Of a stretch of DNA of 64,000 nt, positions 54,600 to 63,123 are shown piece after piece. The position numbers and the translations under genes were made by a program. Origin of the DNA: an uncultured Porphyromonadaceae bacterium (lineage in GTDB: Bacteria; Bacteroidota; Bacteroidia; Bacteroidales; Muribaculaceae); NCBI GenBank assembly GCA_902470475.1, contig CABRGT010000003.1:1-64000 (forward strand), read 5' to 3'. The number at the start of each line of letters is the position of its first letter. The stretch's first letter is position 1. Under the pieces are notes generated by a model that ran no database searches, had not been told where the DNA came from, and saw only the letters and a list, made by a program, of their open reading frames with translations.

Positions 54600-54636
54600 T
54601 CAGGCCGTGTCGCCGATAACGGGTGACACGGCCTGA
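54600..54636 (-). terminator. Terminator of tig
   Basis: Perfect 12-base arms (TCAGGCCGTGTC and GACACGGCCTGA) with a 13-base loop, followed on the minus strand by TGTTTCTT. It separates tig from clpP. Confidence 0.75.
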
Positions 54637-54663
54637 GGATATATGTAGCGGCAGAGCCCTTGA

Positions 54664-56031
54664 TTATGCTTCTGCGGTATCTGCTGTTTCAGCGAGCTTC
54701 TTGAACTCGTCGAGCGAGACGGTCTTTTCCTCTACGGTGAATGCGTTGCGCAGAGCGTTGAACGTCTTGGCTTCTTCGACCTGCGAAGCTATCTGCTGGC
54801 GGATCTTGCGGTCGGCGAGGATACGCTTCGCCATGTCGGCGATGGTCTCCTGATCCATGTTGTACATGCCGTAGCGCTGGAGCTGTGCGCGGGCGATCTG
54901 GTCGGCCTGAGCCTGCAGATCGGCTTCCTCAACTTTGACTTCGAGTTTTTCGGTGACTGTTGTGCTGATAAGTTCCCACTTGATGCCGGGGAGCATCTTC
55001 TCGAATTCTTCGTCAGTGACGGTTTCCTTGGAGTTGAGGCTCATCCAGCGCATCAGAAGTTCCTTGTCGATGACGAGGCCGTCGGCATAGGTCTTCATCA
55101 GATAGTCGTGGATGTCGCGGTTCGACAGGTTGAGGCTGTTGGGGAACAGCTGGGCCTGAATCATCTTCTTGATGTTGTCGAAGTATTCTTCTTCAGTGTG
55201 GACCTTGTCTTTGCCGAATACGTCGTCGTAGAAGTCCTGATTGTGCTCGGCGAGTTTTACGACGATGATTTCTGAAATGGCGAATTCGAAGTCGGATGTT
55301 ACGTCGGCAGCCTTGTCTTTCTCAAGGTTAAGCATCGAAGCCAGTTCGGCTACGTTGCCCTCGCACGATTTGTAGGGATTGAAGACGACTTTGTCGTTGA
55401 CCTGCTTGTCGAGGAACTTTGCGGCTTCCGCCTGGTCCTTGAACAGGAAGGGAGCTACGATTCCCGACGTCACCTGGATTGCGTCGGCATCGGCCTTTAC
55501 TGTGCTGTCGGCGTTCAGTTCCATGATGGAGCCCTTGATCACGGCCTTGGAGTCGACCTTATCGCCGGGAACCTGTGAGCCGAAGCGTTCGCGCAGTGCG
55601 TTGTCCTGCACGGCAATCATCTCGTCGGTCACCTCGATGAGGTAGAAAGGAGTCTTTACTTCCTTGTCGAGCTTGAGGTCCATTTCCGGCCACAGAGCCA
55701 CATCATATTTGAATGTGTAGTCGTCCTGTTTCAGATCGATGGCAGTGGCTTCGGCAGGAAGGGGCTGCCCGATCAATTTGATATTATTCTTTTCGATATA
55801 GTCAAATACAGCGTCGATAACGACTTTGTTGATTGCATCGCTCTTTACCTCGCGGCCGAAGCGCTTGCGCAGTTCGGGTAAAGCGATATGGCCTTTGCGG
55901 AAGCCGGGGATTGTGTGGGTTTTGCCGATTTCTTTAAGCTTGTCGTCGACGGCCTGGGCGTAGTCGGCTTTTACAAGCGACACGGTGATGACGCCGCGGC
56001 CCTCGCCCGTCTTTTCAAATGTAATGTCCAT
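54664..56031 (-). CDS. tig: Trigger factor
   Basis: Ribosome-bound chaperone, 455 residues. The N-terminal ribosome-binding domain carries the signature near GFRKGHIALPELRKRFG (residues ~43-60). A PPIase-like domain and the long helical C-terminal arms follow. It is divergent in sequence from E. coli but of normal length and order, and its position ahead of clpP-clpX is the standard synteny. Confidence 0.93.
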   Translation of the reverse strand: MDITFEKTGEGRGVITVSLVKADYAQAVDDKLKEIGKTHTIPGFRKGHIALPELRKRFGREVKSDAINKVVIDAVFDYIEKNNIKLIGQPLPAEATAIDLKQDDYTFKYDVALWPEMDLKLDKEVKTPFYLIEVTDEMIAVQDNALRERFGSQVPGDKVDSKAVIKGSIMELNADSTVKADADAIQVTSGIVAPFLFKDQAEAAKFLDKQVNDKVVFNPYKSCEGNVAELASMLNLEKDKAADVTSDFEFAISEIIVVKLAEHNQDFYDDVFGKDKVHTEEEYFDNIKKMIQAQLFPNSLNLSNRDIHDYLMKTYADGLVIDKELLMRWMSLNSKETVTDEEFEKMLPGIKWELISTTVTEKLEVKVEEADLQAQADQIARAQLQRYGMYNMDQETIADMAKRILADRKIRQQIASQVEEAKTFNALRNAFTVEEKTVSLDEFKKLAETADTAEA

Positions 56032-56081
56032 GTTGTATCTCTACTTTATGTTTGTTATTTTCTTGTTTTCAAAATCGACTG

Positions 56082-56089
56082 CAAAGTTA
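56082..56089 (-). promoter_or_regulatory. Promoter -7 element of tig
   Basis: TAACTTTG on the minus strand, 50 bases upstream of tig, matches TAnnTTTG. Confidence 0.55.
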
Positions 56090-56208
56090 ATGATTTTATT
56101 CTAATTCTTTTCACTTTACCGGGATATTTCTTGCGATATGCATTTACACGATTAACGGAAAAAATCCGTAAAAGTTTGAAAATTCTATGTTGTTCGGAAT
56201 TTATTTCT

Positions 56209-56216
56209 TAACTTTG
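56209..56216 (+). promoter_or_regulatory. Promoter -7 element of the cobalamin operon
   Basis: TAACTTTG matches TAnnTTTG just upstream of the riboswitch; transcription would begin near 56221. Confidence 0.6.
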
Positions 56217-56234
56217 CCGCCGAGATAAACAGAT

Positions 56235-56411
56235 TCACGACGGTTCGTCCCCAGGGACGATGAAAAGGGAACGGGGTGTGAATCCCCGACAGACCCGCTG
56301 CTGTATTTCTCGAATTACCGTTACCAACAAGTCACTGACCCCGGGCAAGAGAGCCGCAAGGTCGGGAAGACGGTTTCGGAATGAGATAAGCCAGAAGACC
56401 TGCCGTCATAA
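56235..56411 (+). promoter_or_regulatory. Cobalamin (adenosylcobalamin-type) riboswitch
   Basis: Conserved blocks of the cobalamin aptamer appear in order: GGGAACGGGGTGTGAATCCC, then CAGACCCGCTGCTGT, then GAGAGCCGCAAGGTCGGG-like pairing, and GCCAGAAGACCTGCC (B12 box) near the 3' end. Outer pairing GACGG (56239-56243) with CCGTC (56403-56407) closes the fold. Confidence 0.92.
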
Positions 56412-56424
56412 TTTCGCACTCACA

Positions 56425-56444
56425 CACGCTCGTGGATTAGCGTG
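56425..56444 (+). promoter_or_regulatory. Expression-platform hairpin of the riboswitch
   Basis: CACGCT and AGCGTG around an 8-base loop lie between the aptamer and the btuB start at 56465. The short A-run after it is not a terminator tail, so control is more likely at translation initiation. Confidence 0.45.
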
Positions 56445-56464
56445 GCGAAAAAAGACTTGTTGGA

Positions 56465-58417
56465 ATGAAAGTTGCCCTATCCGGCCTGTCGCGTATATGT
56501 GCGGCCGTGTATGTAGTTGTCAATTCTGTATCAGCGTATGCTTCGTCACCCGGCATGGCGGACACTGTCCATACGTTGCACGACGTGGAGGTCACAGCCC
56601 AACGCCGCCCTCTTGCTACGGTACAGACACTTGCCGGATCCGACCTGCAGTCACTTTCTTCCACTTCCATTGCCGATGCGCTAAAATATTTTGCAGGAGT
56701 CCAGATCAAGGACTACGGTGGCCTTGGCGGCCTTAAGACGGTGAACGTACGCTCGCTCGGCTCGCAGCACGTAGGTGTATACATTGACGGGATCCGAATT
56801 ACCAATGCGCAGAACGGCACAGTAGATCTCGGAAAATTCTCGCTTTCAACATTAGAATCTGTTTCACTGTATAATGCAAATCGACTCGACGCATGTCAGT
56901 CGGCTTCGGAATATGCCTCCGGTGCCACAGTTTATCTCCAGACACGCCGTCCCACTTCCGACTCGCTTTCGGTTCTCGCAGGCATCGGTTCTTTCCATAC
57001 ATATAAAGCCAAGGTAAACGCGCAGTTTCTGCGCCGCGGATGGAGCGGATTCATCGACGGAGAATATGTCAGTACGCGAGGCGACTATCCGTTCAGATAC
57101 AAGTCCGAATATGAAGATACCGTCGGCCGCCGCCGCAATTCCGACATACGGTATTACCGGGTGGAGGGCGCATTGTTTCGCGGAGGTTTTGCGTCTCACA
57201 TCTACGCCTATGTGTCGGAGCGCGGAACCCCCGGAGGAATAGTCCGCCGTCTGAGCGACAAATATATAAATGTAGGCCGTGAATGGGACACGGATATATT
57301 CGTGCAGTCATCATACACACGTACGCTGGCCCGCATCCATCAACTGAAATTCAACATAAAATACACTCACGAGTATCTTCGGTACAATACGGATTATCCT
57401 GACAATCAGAATACTGTGCGGGCCGACAACCATTACCGCCAGAACGATGCCTATGCATCGGCTTCATATGCCATCGCCCCCTGGTACTGGCTGTCAGTCA
57501 ATCTGGGTTATGACGCCCGCATGTCATGGCTCACTGCTGACGTCCGGCGGTTCAGCGTCGTGCGGCGTCTTGATCAGAAGGCTGTGGCCGCGGCACAACT
57601 CCGCTACCGCGGATGGAGACTCGCCGCCTCTGTCCTTTTCCAGCATTACCGCGACCACACGCGTCAGCATGTAGGCGCCGCGGATCCGCTTCACCGCTTT
57701 ACTCCTTCGGTCACATTAGGTTACTCTTATCGGGATCTGTCGCTGCGCGCTTGGTATAAGTGCATATTCCGGGCCCCTACCCTCAATGACCTTTATTATA
57801 CACAGGTAGGCAACCGCAACCTCAAGCCGGAGTACACCCGTCAATGGAATCTTGGCGCCGAGTACCACTATGCCGCTCCGCAGTGGCTTGCGTCGGTGCA
57901 GGCTGACGTATACCTGAATTATATTGACAACCGTATAGTCTGTCTGCCGGTCAAGGGCACATATACGTGGTCTATGATGAATTACGGCAAGACATTCTGC
58001 CGTGGCCTGAATGCCACGGTATCGGGTCGTTATCAGCCGGGCGACTGGTCCTATTCGCTGCTCACGTCGTTTACATGGCAGAGAGACCTTGACCGCACCA
58101 ATTCCGAATCTGCGATTTATAACAGACCGATATGCTATTCACCTTCGTTCTCATGCGGTATTACGGGTATCGTGGCATGGAAGTCAGTCGCTCTGACAGT
58201 ATCTGACCTGCATGTGGCAAAACGCATGTGGTCGTACGCCGACCCGCGGGATATGCTGTCGCCGTACAATAATATCGATCTCAAACTCACGGGAACCTGG
58301 CGCTGGTTCACGGCATCGGTCGAGGTCAACGACCTGCTTGACGAGCAATACGAGCACATACCGCGCTATCCGATGCCGGGCCGTAATTTCACGTTCACAC
58401 TCACTTATTCTCTATAA
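56465..58417 (+). CDS. btuB: TonB-dependent cobalamin receptor, BtuB-like
   Basis: Outer-membrane corrinoid importer, 650 residues. A signal peptide is followed by a TonB-box-like start (HDVEVTAQRRP), a plug domain (IADALKYFAGVQIKDYGG, TVNVRSLGSQHVGVYIDGIR) and a 22-strand-like barrel ending in LTYSL. The family match alone would be generic, but the riboswitch directly upstream assigns it to cobalamin. It is three bases from the next gene. Confidence 0.9.
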   Translation: MKVALSGLSRICAAVYVVVNSVSAYASSPGMADTVHTLHDVEVTAQRRPLATVQTLAGSDLQSLSSTSIADALKYFAGVQIKDYGGLGGLKTVNVRSLGSQHVGVYIDGIRITNAQNGTVDLGKFSLSTLESVSLYNANRLDACQSASEYASGATVYLQTRRPTSDSLSVLAGIGSFHTYKAKVNAQFLRRGWSGFIDGEYVSTRGDYPFRYKSEYEDTVGRRRNSDIRYYRVEGALFRGGFASHIYAYVSERGTPGGIVRRLSDKYINVGREWDTDIFVQSSYTRTLARIHQLKFNIKYTHEYLRYNTDYPDNQNTVRADNHYRQNDAYASASYAIAPWYWLSVNLGYDARMSWLTADVRRFSVVRRLDQKAVAAAQLRYRGWRLAASVLFQHYRDHTRQHVGAADPLHRFTPSVTLGYSYRDLSLRAWYKCIFRAPTLNDLYYTQVGNRNLKPEYTRQWNLGAEYHYAAPQWLASVQADVYLNYIDNRIVCLPVKGTYTWSMMNYGKTFCRGLNATVSGRYQPGDWSYSLLTSFTWQRDLDRTNSESAIYNRPICYSPSFSCGITGIVAWKSVALTVSDLHVAKRMWSYADPRDMLSPYNNIDLKLTGTWRWFTASVEVNDLLDEQYEHIPRYPMPGRNFTFTLTYSL

Positions 58418-58420
58418 TAC

Positions 58421-59692
58421 ATGAAATATTTTACTCTGTTTGCTTTCCTGCTGGCAACCGTCACGGTCAGTGCCCAGGAAAAAATAATTCTTCTCAACGA
58501 AGGAAACTGGCAGACTGACAACGGCCGCATGACGTATTTCGAGAACGGCCGCATAGTCTCGAATGAATGGTTCCGTGAGATCAACGGCATCAAACTCGGC
58601 GATACGCCCAACGACATTATCCAGATCAACGATGATCTGATAGCCATAGCGATCAACTGGTCAAATATTGTGCAGTTCATCACGCCCGAGGGTAAGGCCG
58701 TGGCCGCCACCGAGGATGTACCCAACAACCGCAAGCTCGCGTCCGACGGCCGATATGTCTACATTTCCTCATACGGACATGAATGCAAGGTCGGCGACCG
58801 GTTCGAGACTTTTACCCGCGGTTATGTCGCCAAGATCGACATAACGGATTTCAAGGTAGTCGACGCTGTCGAAGTCGGCTGGGAACCGGAAGGTATAGCG
58901 CTGTACGACGGCAAATTGTTCGTAGCCAATACCGGCGGCTATGCCTTCAACGAGAATCACGATTACGAGACCACCGTTTCGGTGATCGATGCGGCCACGA
59001 TGAAGATTGTACGCACCGTCGATACGGGCATCATAAATCTTTACGGCAAAATGTCGCAGAGCGGCAGATACCTCTGCATCAATTCACCGGGCGACTATTA
59101 CGACATACCGGCATGCTGCATGGTCTTCGACTGCCGTGCCGCGCTTGACGGGCGTCCCGACAACGAATGCTTCACCCGGCTTGACTATGCCAGCACGTAC
59201 AGCACGGTGACGACCGATGGCAAATTCTTCGCCGTCGGCTCGCGCTTTTCCTATTACACCATGGAGTACACATTCAATTACATCACCATCGATCCGGCTT
59301 TAGTGATGGCCTCGGGCGGTTCCGCGGGTGTCGAGGAATCAATGCCCGGCACCATGATGAACGACATAAAGAAGATGACGCAGCCCTATGGTATTTATGT
59401 CAATCCTTACACCGGCTATATGTATGCTACCGATGCCGGAGAGTTTGTCGCCGGCGGGGCGCTATATCAGTGGGATCCGCAGGGACGCCTTGTCGGAACC
59501 TGGGGAGTTTACATCAATCCCGCGCATTTTCTTGCACTGCCTCCTGACGGTCACTTCCAGGGGATCAGCGACATCATCGCTCCGGAGCAGCAGGCCGACG
59601 GTCCTGTCTATAATCTGCAGGGCGTACGGGTGTCCCGCATTATTCCCGGACAGCTCTACATCCGGGCCGGCCGCAAGTTTATCGCCAGATAA
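58421..59692 (+). CDS. Secreted DUF5074/YncE-like beta-propeller, BtuG-like
   Basis: A signal peptide (MKYFTLFAFLLATVTVSAQ) is not followed by a lipidation cysteine. The body is a seven-bladed-type propeller with repeats such as NDIIQINDDLIAIAIN, ASDGRYVYISSYG, YVAKIDITDFKVVDAVEVG, PEGIALYDGKLFVANTGG and TVSVIDAATMKIVRTV. BtuG of Bacteroides is a propeller of this kind that binds B12 and caps BtuB. Here the C-terminus ends YNLQGVRVSRIIPGQLYIRA, a sorting-like tag. I infer a surface corrinoid-binding partner of the upstream receptor. Confidence 0.8.
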   Translation: MKYFTLFAFLLATVTVSAQEKIILLNEGNWQTDNGRMTYFENGRIVSNEWFREINGIKLGDTPNDIIQINDDLIAIAINWSNIVQFITPEGKAVAATEDVPNNRKLASDGRYVYISSYGHECKVGDRFETFTRGYVAKIDITDFKVVDAVEVGWEPEGIALYDGKLFVANTGGYAFNENHDYETTVSVIDAATMKIVRTVDTGIINLYGKMSQSGRYLCINSPGDYYDIPACCMVFDCRAALDGRPDNECFTRLDYASTYSTVTTDGKFFAVGSRFSYYTMEYTFNYITIDPALVMASGGSAGVEESMPGTMMNDIKKMTQPYGIYVNPYTGYMYATDAGEFVAGGALYQWDPQGRLVGTWGVYINPAHFLALPPDGHFQGISDIIAPEQQADGPVYNLQGVRVSRIIPGQLYIRAGRKFIAR

Positions 59693-59722
59693 TCCGTAAT
59701 TCAATATTTAACATATTATTAT

Positions 59723-62700
59723 ATGAGAACCAAATCATTATTACTTTCTGCGATTTTCGCTCTCTCGGCCGCTTCACCCGCTGCCGCGAGCGAGAGGATT
59801 CTGTCGCTCAACGAAGCCATATGGCCAGGCGGGATAGGCAGTATCAACTATCTCGTAGACAACAAACTGATTTCCAACAACTGGTTTGAGGAAGTCAATG
59901 ACGGCGAACAACTGGGATATACCCCCAACGACATCATCCAGGTTAATGACAATCTCTTCGCTATCGTCGTAAACTATTCGCACACCGTTGTGTTCATTGA
60001 TGCCGAAGGCCATATGGTCGGCAAACTGCTCGACGGCGATACGGGTGACGGCGCGACTCCCAACTGCCGTTTCCTTGTCAGTGACGGTACATATCTCTAT
60101 CTTACAGGATACGATCATCGCCTGTATTGCTATCTCGATCCCGACGATCCCGACAACTGGACCGAAGAATACTGGGACGAAGGCGGATATGTTGCCAAGA
60201 TCGATCCAACGACTTTCAAAGTCATAGCCTACACGCCTGTGGGCTGGGAACCTGACCGTATCGCAATTTACGGCGGCAAACTGTTTGTGTTCAATTCAGG
60301 CGGATATGCTCCGGTCGCCAATCCAAGCACCAGCACGGATGAACATTCCGACTATGAGACCACCGTCTCGATCGTCGATCCCGAGACCATGACTGTTGAG
60401 CGAGTGCTTGATACGACCCGTATCAACCTCTACCGCGGTCTGAGCCAATCGGGCAAGTGGCTGCTCGCCAATTCAGCCGGCGACTATTACAGTATTTATC
60501 CCTCGATGATACTCATCGACTGCGATAAGGTGCTGGCCGGTGATCCGGATGAGGAATGTTACGTATATAATCCGAATTTTGCCTCCACCTACAGCACCGC
60601 TACCCTCGACGGCAAATTCATGGCTATCGGCTCTGCGTTCTCCTACGACTCGATGGGATATGAGTACAAGTATATCACACTTGATCCGCAGGAGTTCTGG
60701 GACGGCAACGACGGCAGCAACGTCAGCAACTCGGGCATCTACGAAGAGATGCCCGGCACGATGCTCGATGACATCAGGTCCTTCTCATATCCTTACGACA
60801 TATACCAGAATCCCTACTCCGGTTACTATTATGCCACTGATGCCGGGGCCGCGACTTCCGGCGACGAATCTGGCGGCCTGCTTTACCAGTGGGATCCGGA
60901 AGGCAACCTGGTCGACTCGTATACTGTAGGCGTATTCCCGGCACACATCCTGGCTGTGAAACCCCACAAGTCGCCTGTCAGGTTTGTCCTGAGCTCTAAA
61001 ACTCCGACCGCAGCCCTCATTGCCAAAGACGGCAGCGAAAAGATCGACCTCACGACACCGGTGAGCGGCACCACATATAGTCTCGACATTTTCGACGGAG
61101 AGTATACACTCGTGGCATATAACAAGAACGGAGAAGAAGCCGGCAGCATAGAACTCAGCATCCCCGACAGTTTCGAGGAGCAGACGTTTACTATCCAGGC
61201 TCCGACTATTTATGCCACTAATTCAGGATGGAGCTACGGCACGGATTACACCGTCGACGTAGTTGTCACCTCTCCGGCCGGCGAAGCACGCACAGTCACT
61301 TTGGGCAAAAGCACAACAGAAGGGCGCCAGCATTTCCTGGCTCTGAAGGGTGATTCCTATCGGGCCGCATTCATGCCTTCCGAAGCTCATGTGGCCGAGG
61401 GCTATGCGACGGTATACCGCAACGGTACACTGACTTTCGACGCTACCGCCTCCGCAGCAATACCTATGGCCGGAAACATGGTTATCACCCTCCCTGCCGA
61501 CGCTTCGCTGCAGATCGGCCGCAAGACGAATCATTTTGTTGACTTCACTCCCGTGGAAGCCGCATCGTCTGAGACCGCCGACGGCGTCCGGACCGTCACT
61601 TACAGTCTGCCCGAGGGAGAGACTTTCTACTATCGCACATGGCGTGAAGGTGGTCTGACGCAGGCCGGTTACTTTGTCATGAATTCGCAGGCGTTGCCTT
61701 CGCTCGAATTCAACGAGGCATCTTACACGGAGATTGATCCCCGGACGGTCAACCATGACTTCTCGGCAAACGACGGTTATGAGACGGGCGATATCCTTGT
61801 CAATGTCAATGAACGCGGTCATCTGAACCTTTCGAAAGGCGATAGCTTCCGCGCCCACGCCATGCGTTCATGGCAGATAATCGACGGCATCACGAGCAAC
61901 AATTTCGTGGAACCCGATTTCCATTTCACGGCTTATAATGTCACGATCGACACCAAGGCCGGTACGGCAGTTGTCGACGCCGAGCCGTCGGAGACAGTAG
62001 TAAGCATCTCACACGAACCCGGTTCGGCATGGGCCGACATCAAGGCTGTCGGTTCGGGTACGGCCATAGTCCTTGTCACCTATGACGCCATCCGCACCGT
62101 TTATTATGACCGCAACGGCGCAGAGAAACCGTTTACCGGTGGCGATCTGTGGGGCGCCATATGGCCCGAGAACACAGCCGTATATGTTGTCACTGTAGAC
62201 CAGCGGTCAAATTCGCGTCCCGAGATGTCGCTTCACAAAGAATTCAATGTCGAATCCGAGAAAGTAGCCGGATTCAACCTTGATGCCGAACACGATATCT
62301 TCTATTTCCCCGACACTGAGGAAGGCTACCTCTACACTGTGAAGCCCTACAATGTCAAGAAAGACAAAGAGGGTGTGTGGGTTTCGAGTCCTGTCATCAC
62401 CGAGGACGGTGTGACCTATACTGAATTCACACCTTGCGAGAGCAACGGCGACGGCTCATACAATGTACTGCTGCGCGAAGGCCGCAACATCATCCGTCTT
62501 GTGAGCGTGGCCAACTGGTCGACCTATCAGGTAGTGACAGCGCATGCCTGCGGCACAGAGATCACTAATCTCACCAGCCCGGGCAGTGAATTCAAGGCAG
62601 GCGATGAAGTCGAGGTGGCCTTCACCGGACTCCGTCATCCGTCGAACAAATTGGCGGGCATCTATAATATGTCGGCCAAGATTGTCTACAATAATCTTCC

Positions 62701-63121
62701 CGACGGAATTTCTATCACGACCGGAAGTAATCAATATAAATTCGGCTCGGCCGACGGAGCGCGGTCGTTCAAGTTCACCGTTCCCGAAAGCGTGGCACGC
62801 TCCGGCGAGAGCTATACCTTCTCCGGCGGCGCCATCCAGGTGACCGGATTTGGCGATCCTTTCGGCAGTCACCGCGACATTTCGCCCGAATTCGGCCGGT
62901 CGCCCAACTTTACCGCCGTATCCCACAAGGCTATGCTTGGCGTATTGCCGACCCTCACTCTTGATCCGAAAAGCACTTCGGGTGTTGAGGATGTCAGCGT
63001 ATCCGCCGAACCTGTCATGTATTACAATCTCCAGGGCATTTCATCGTCCGAGCCGTTCCGCGGTCTGAATATTGTGGTATATTCCGACGGGTCTGTCCGC
63101 AAGATTCATTACAATCTCTGA
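59723..63121 (+). CDS. Large secreted protein: BtuG-like propeller plus Ig-like domains
   Basis: After a signal peptide, residues ~20-415 are a propeller closely related to the preceding gene (NEAIWPGGIGSINYL, YTPNDIIQVNDNLFAIVVN, DYETTVSIVDPETM). Residues ~420-1070 hold several beta-sandwich modules, including one near 495-680 (ATNSGWSYGTDY, FLALKGDSYRAAFMPSEAH, LPADASLQIGRKTNHFVDF) that recurs in the next gene. The end (MYYNLQGIS ... RKIHYNL) is a sorting-like tag. It is likely exposed on the cell surface and may be a second, larger corrinoid-binding protein. The function is inferred from context. Confidence 0.75.
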   Translation: MRTKSLLLSAIFALSAASPAAASERILSLNEAIWPGGIGSINYLVDNKLISNNWFEEVNDGEQLGYTPNDIIQVNDNLFAIVVNYSHTVVFIDAEGHMVGKLLDGDTGDGATPNCRFLVSDGTYLYLTGYDHRLYCYLDPDDPDNWTEEYWDEGGYVAKIDPTTFKVIAYTPVGWEPDRIAIYGGKLFVFNSGGYAPVANPSTSTDEHSDYETTVSIVDPETMTVERVLDTTRINLYRGLSQSGKWLLANSAGDYYSIYPSMILIDCDKVLAGDPDEECYVYNPNFASTYSTATLDGKFMAIGSAFSYDSMGYEYKYITLDPQEFWDGNDGSNVSNSGIYEEMPGTMLDDIRSFSYPYDIYQNPYSGYYYATDAGAATSGDESGGLLYQWDPEGNLVDSYTVGVFPAHILAVKPHKSPVRFVLSSKTPTAALIAKDGSEKIDLTTPVSGTTYSLDIFDGEYTLVAYNKNGEEAGSIELSIPDSFEEQTFTIQAPTIYATNSGWSYGTDYTVDVVVTSPAGEARTVTLGKSTTEGRQHFLALKGDSYRAAFMPSEAHVAEGYATVYRNGTLTFDATASAAIPMAGNMVITLPADASLQIGRKTNHFVDFTPVEAASSETADGVRTVTYSLPEGETFYYRTWREGGLTQAGYFVMNSQALPSLEFNEASYTEIDPRTVNHDFSANDGYETGDILVNVNERGHLNLSKGDSFRAHAMRSWQIIDGITSNNFVEPDFHFTAYNVTIDTKAGTAVVDAEPSETVVSISHEPGSAWADIKAVGSGTAIVLVTYDAIRTVYYDRNGAEKPFTGGDLWGAIWPENTAVYVVTVDQRSNSRPEMSLHKEFNVESEKVAGFNLDAEHDIFYFPDTEEGYLYTVKPYNVKKDKEGVWVSSPVITEDGVTYTEFTPCESNGDGSYNVLLREGRNIIRLVSVANWSTYQVVTAHACGTEITNLTSPGSEFKAGDEVEVAFTGLRHPSNKLAGIYNMSAKIVYNNLPDGISITTGSNQYKFGSADGARSFKFTVPESVARSGESYTFSGGAIQVTGFGDPFGSHRDISPEFGRSPNFTAVSHKAMLGVLPTLTLDPKSTSGVEDVSVSAEPVMYYNLQGISSSEPFRGLNIVVYSDGSVRKIHYNL

Positions 63122-63123
63122 AA

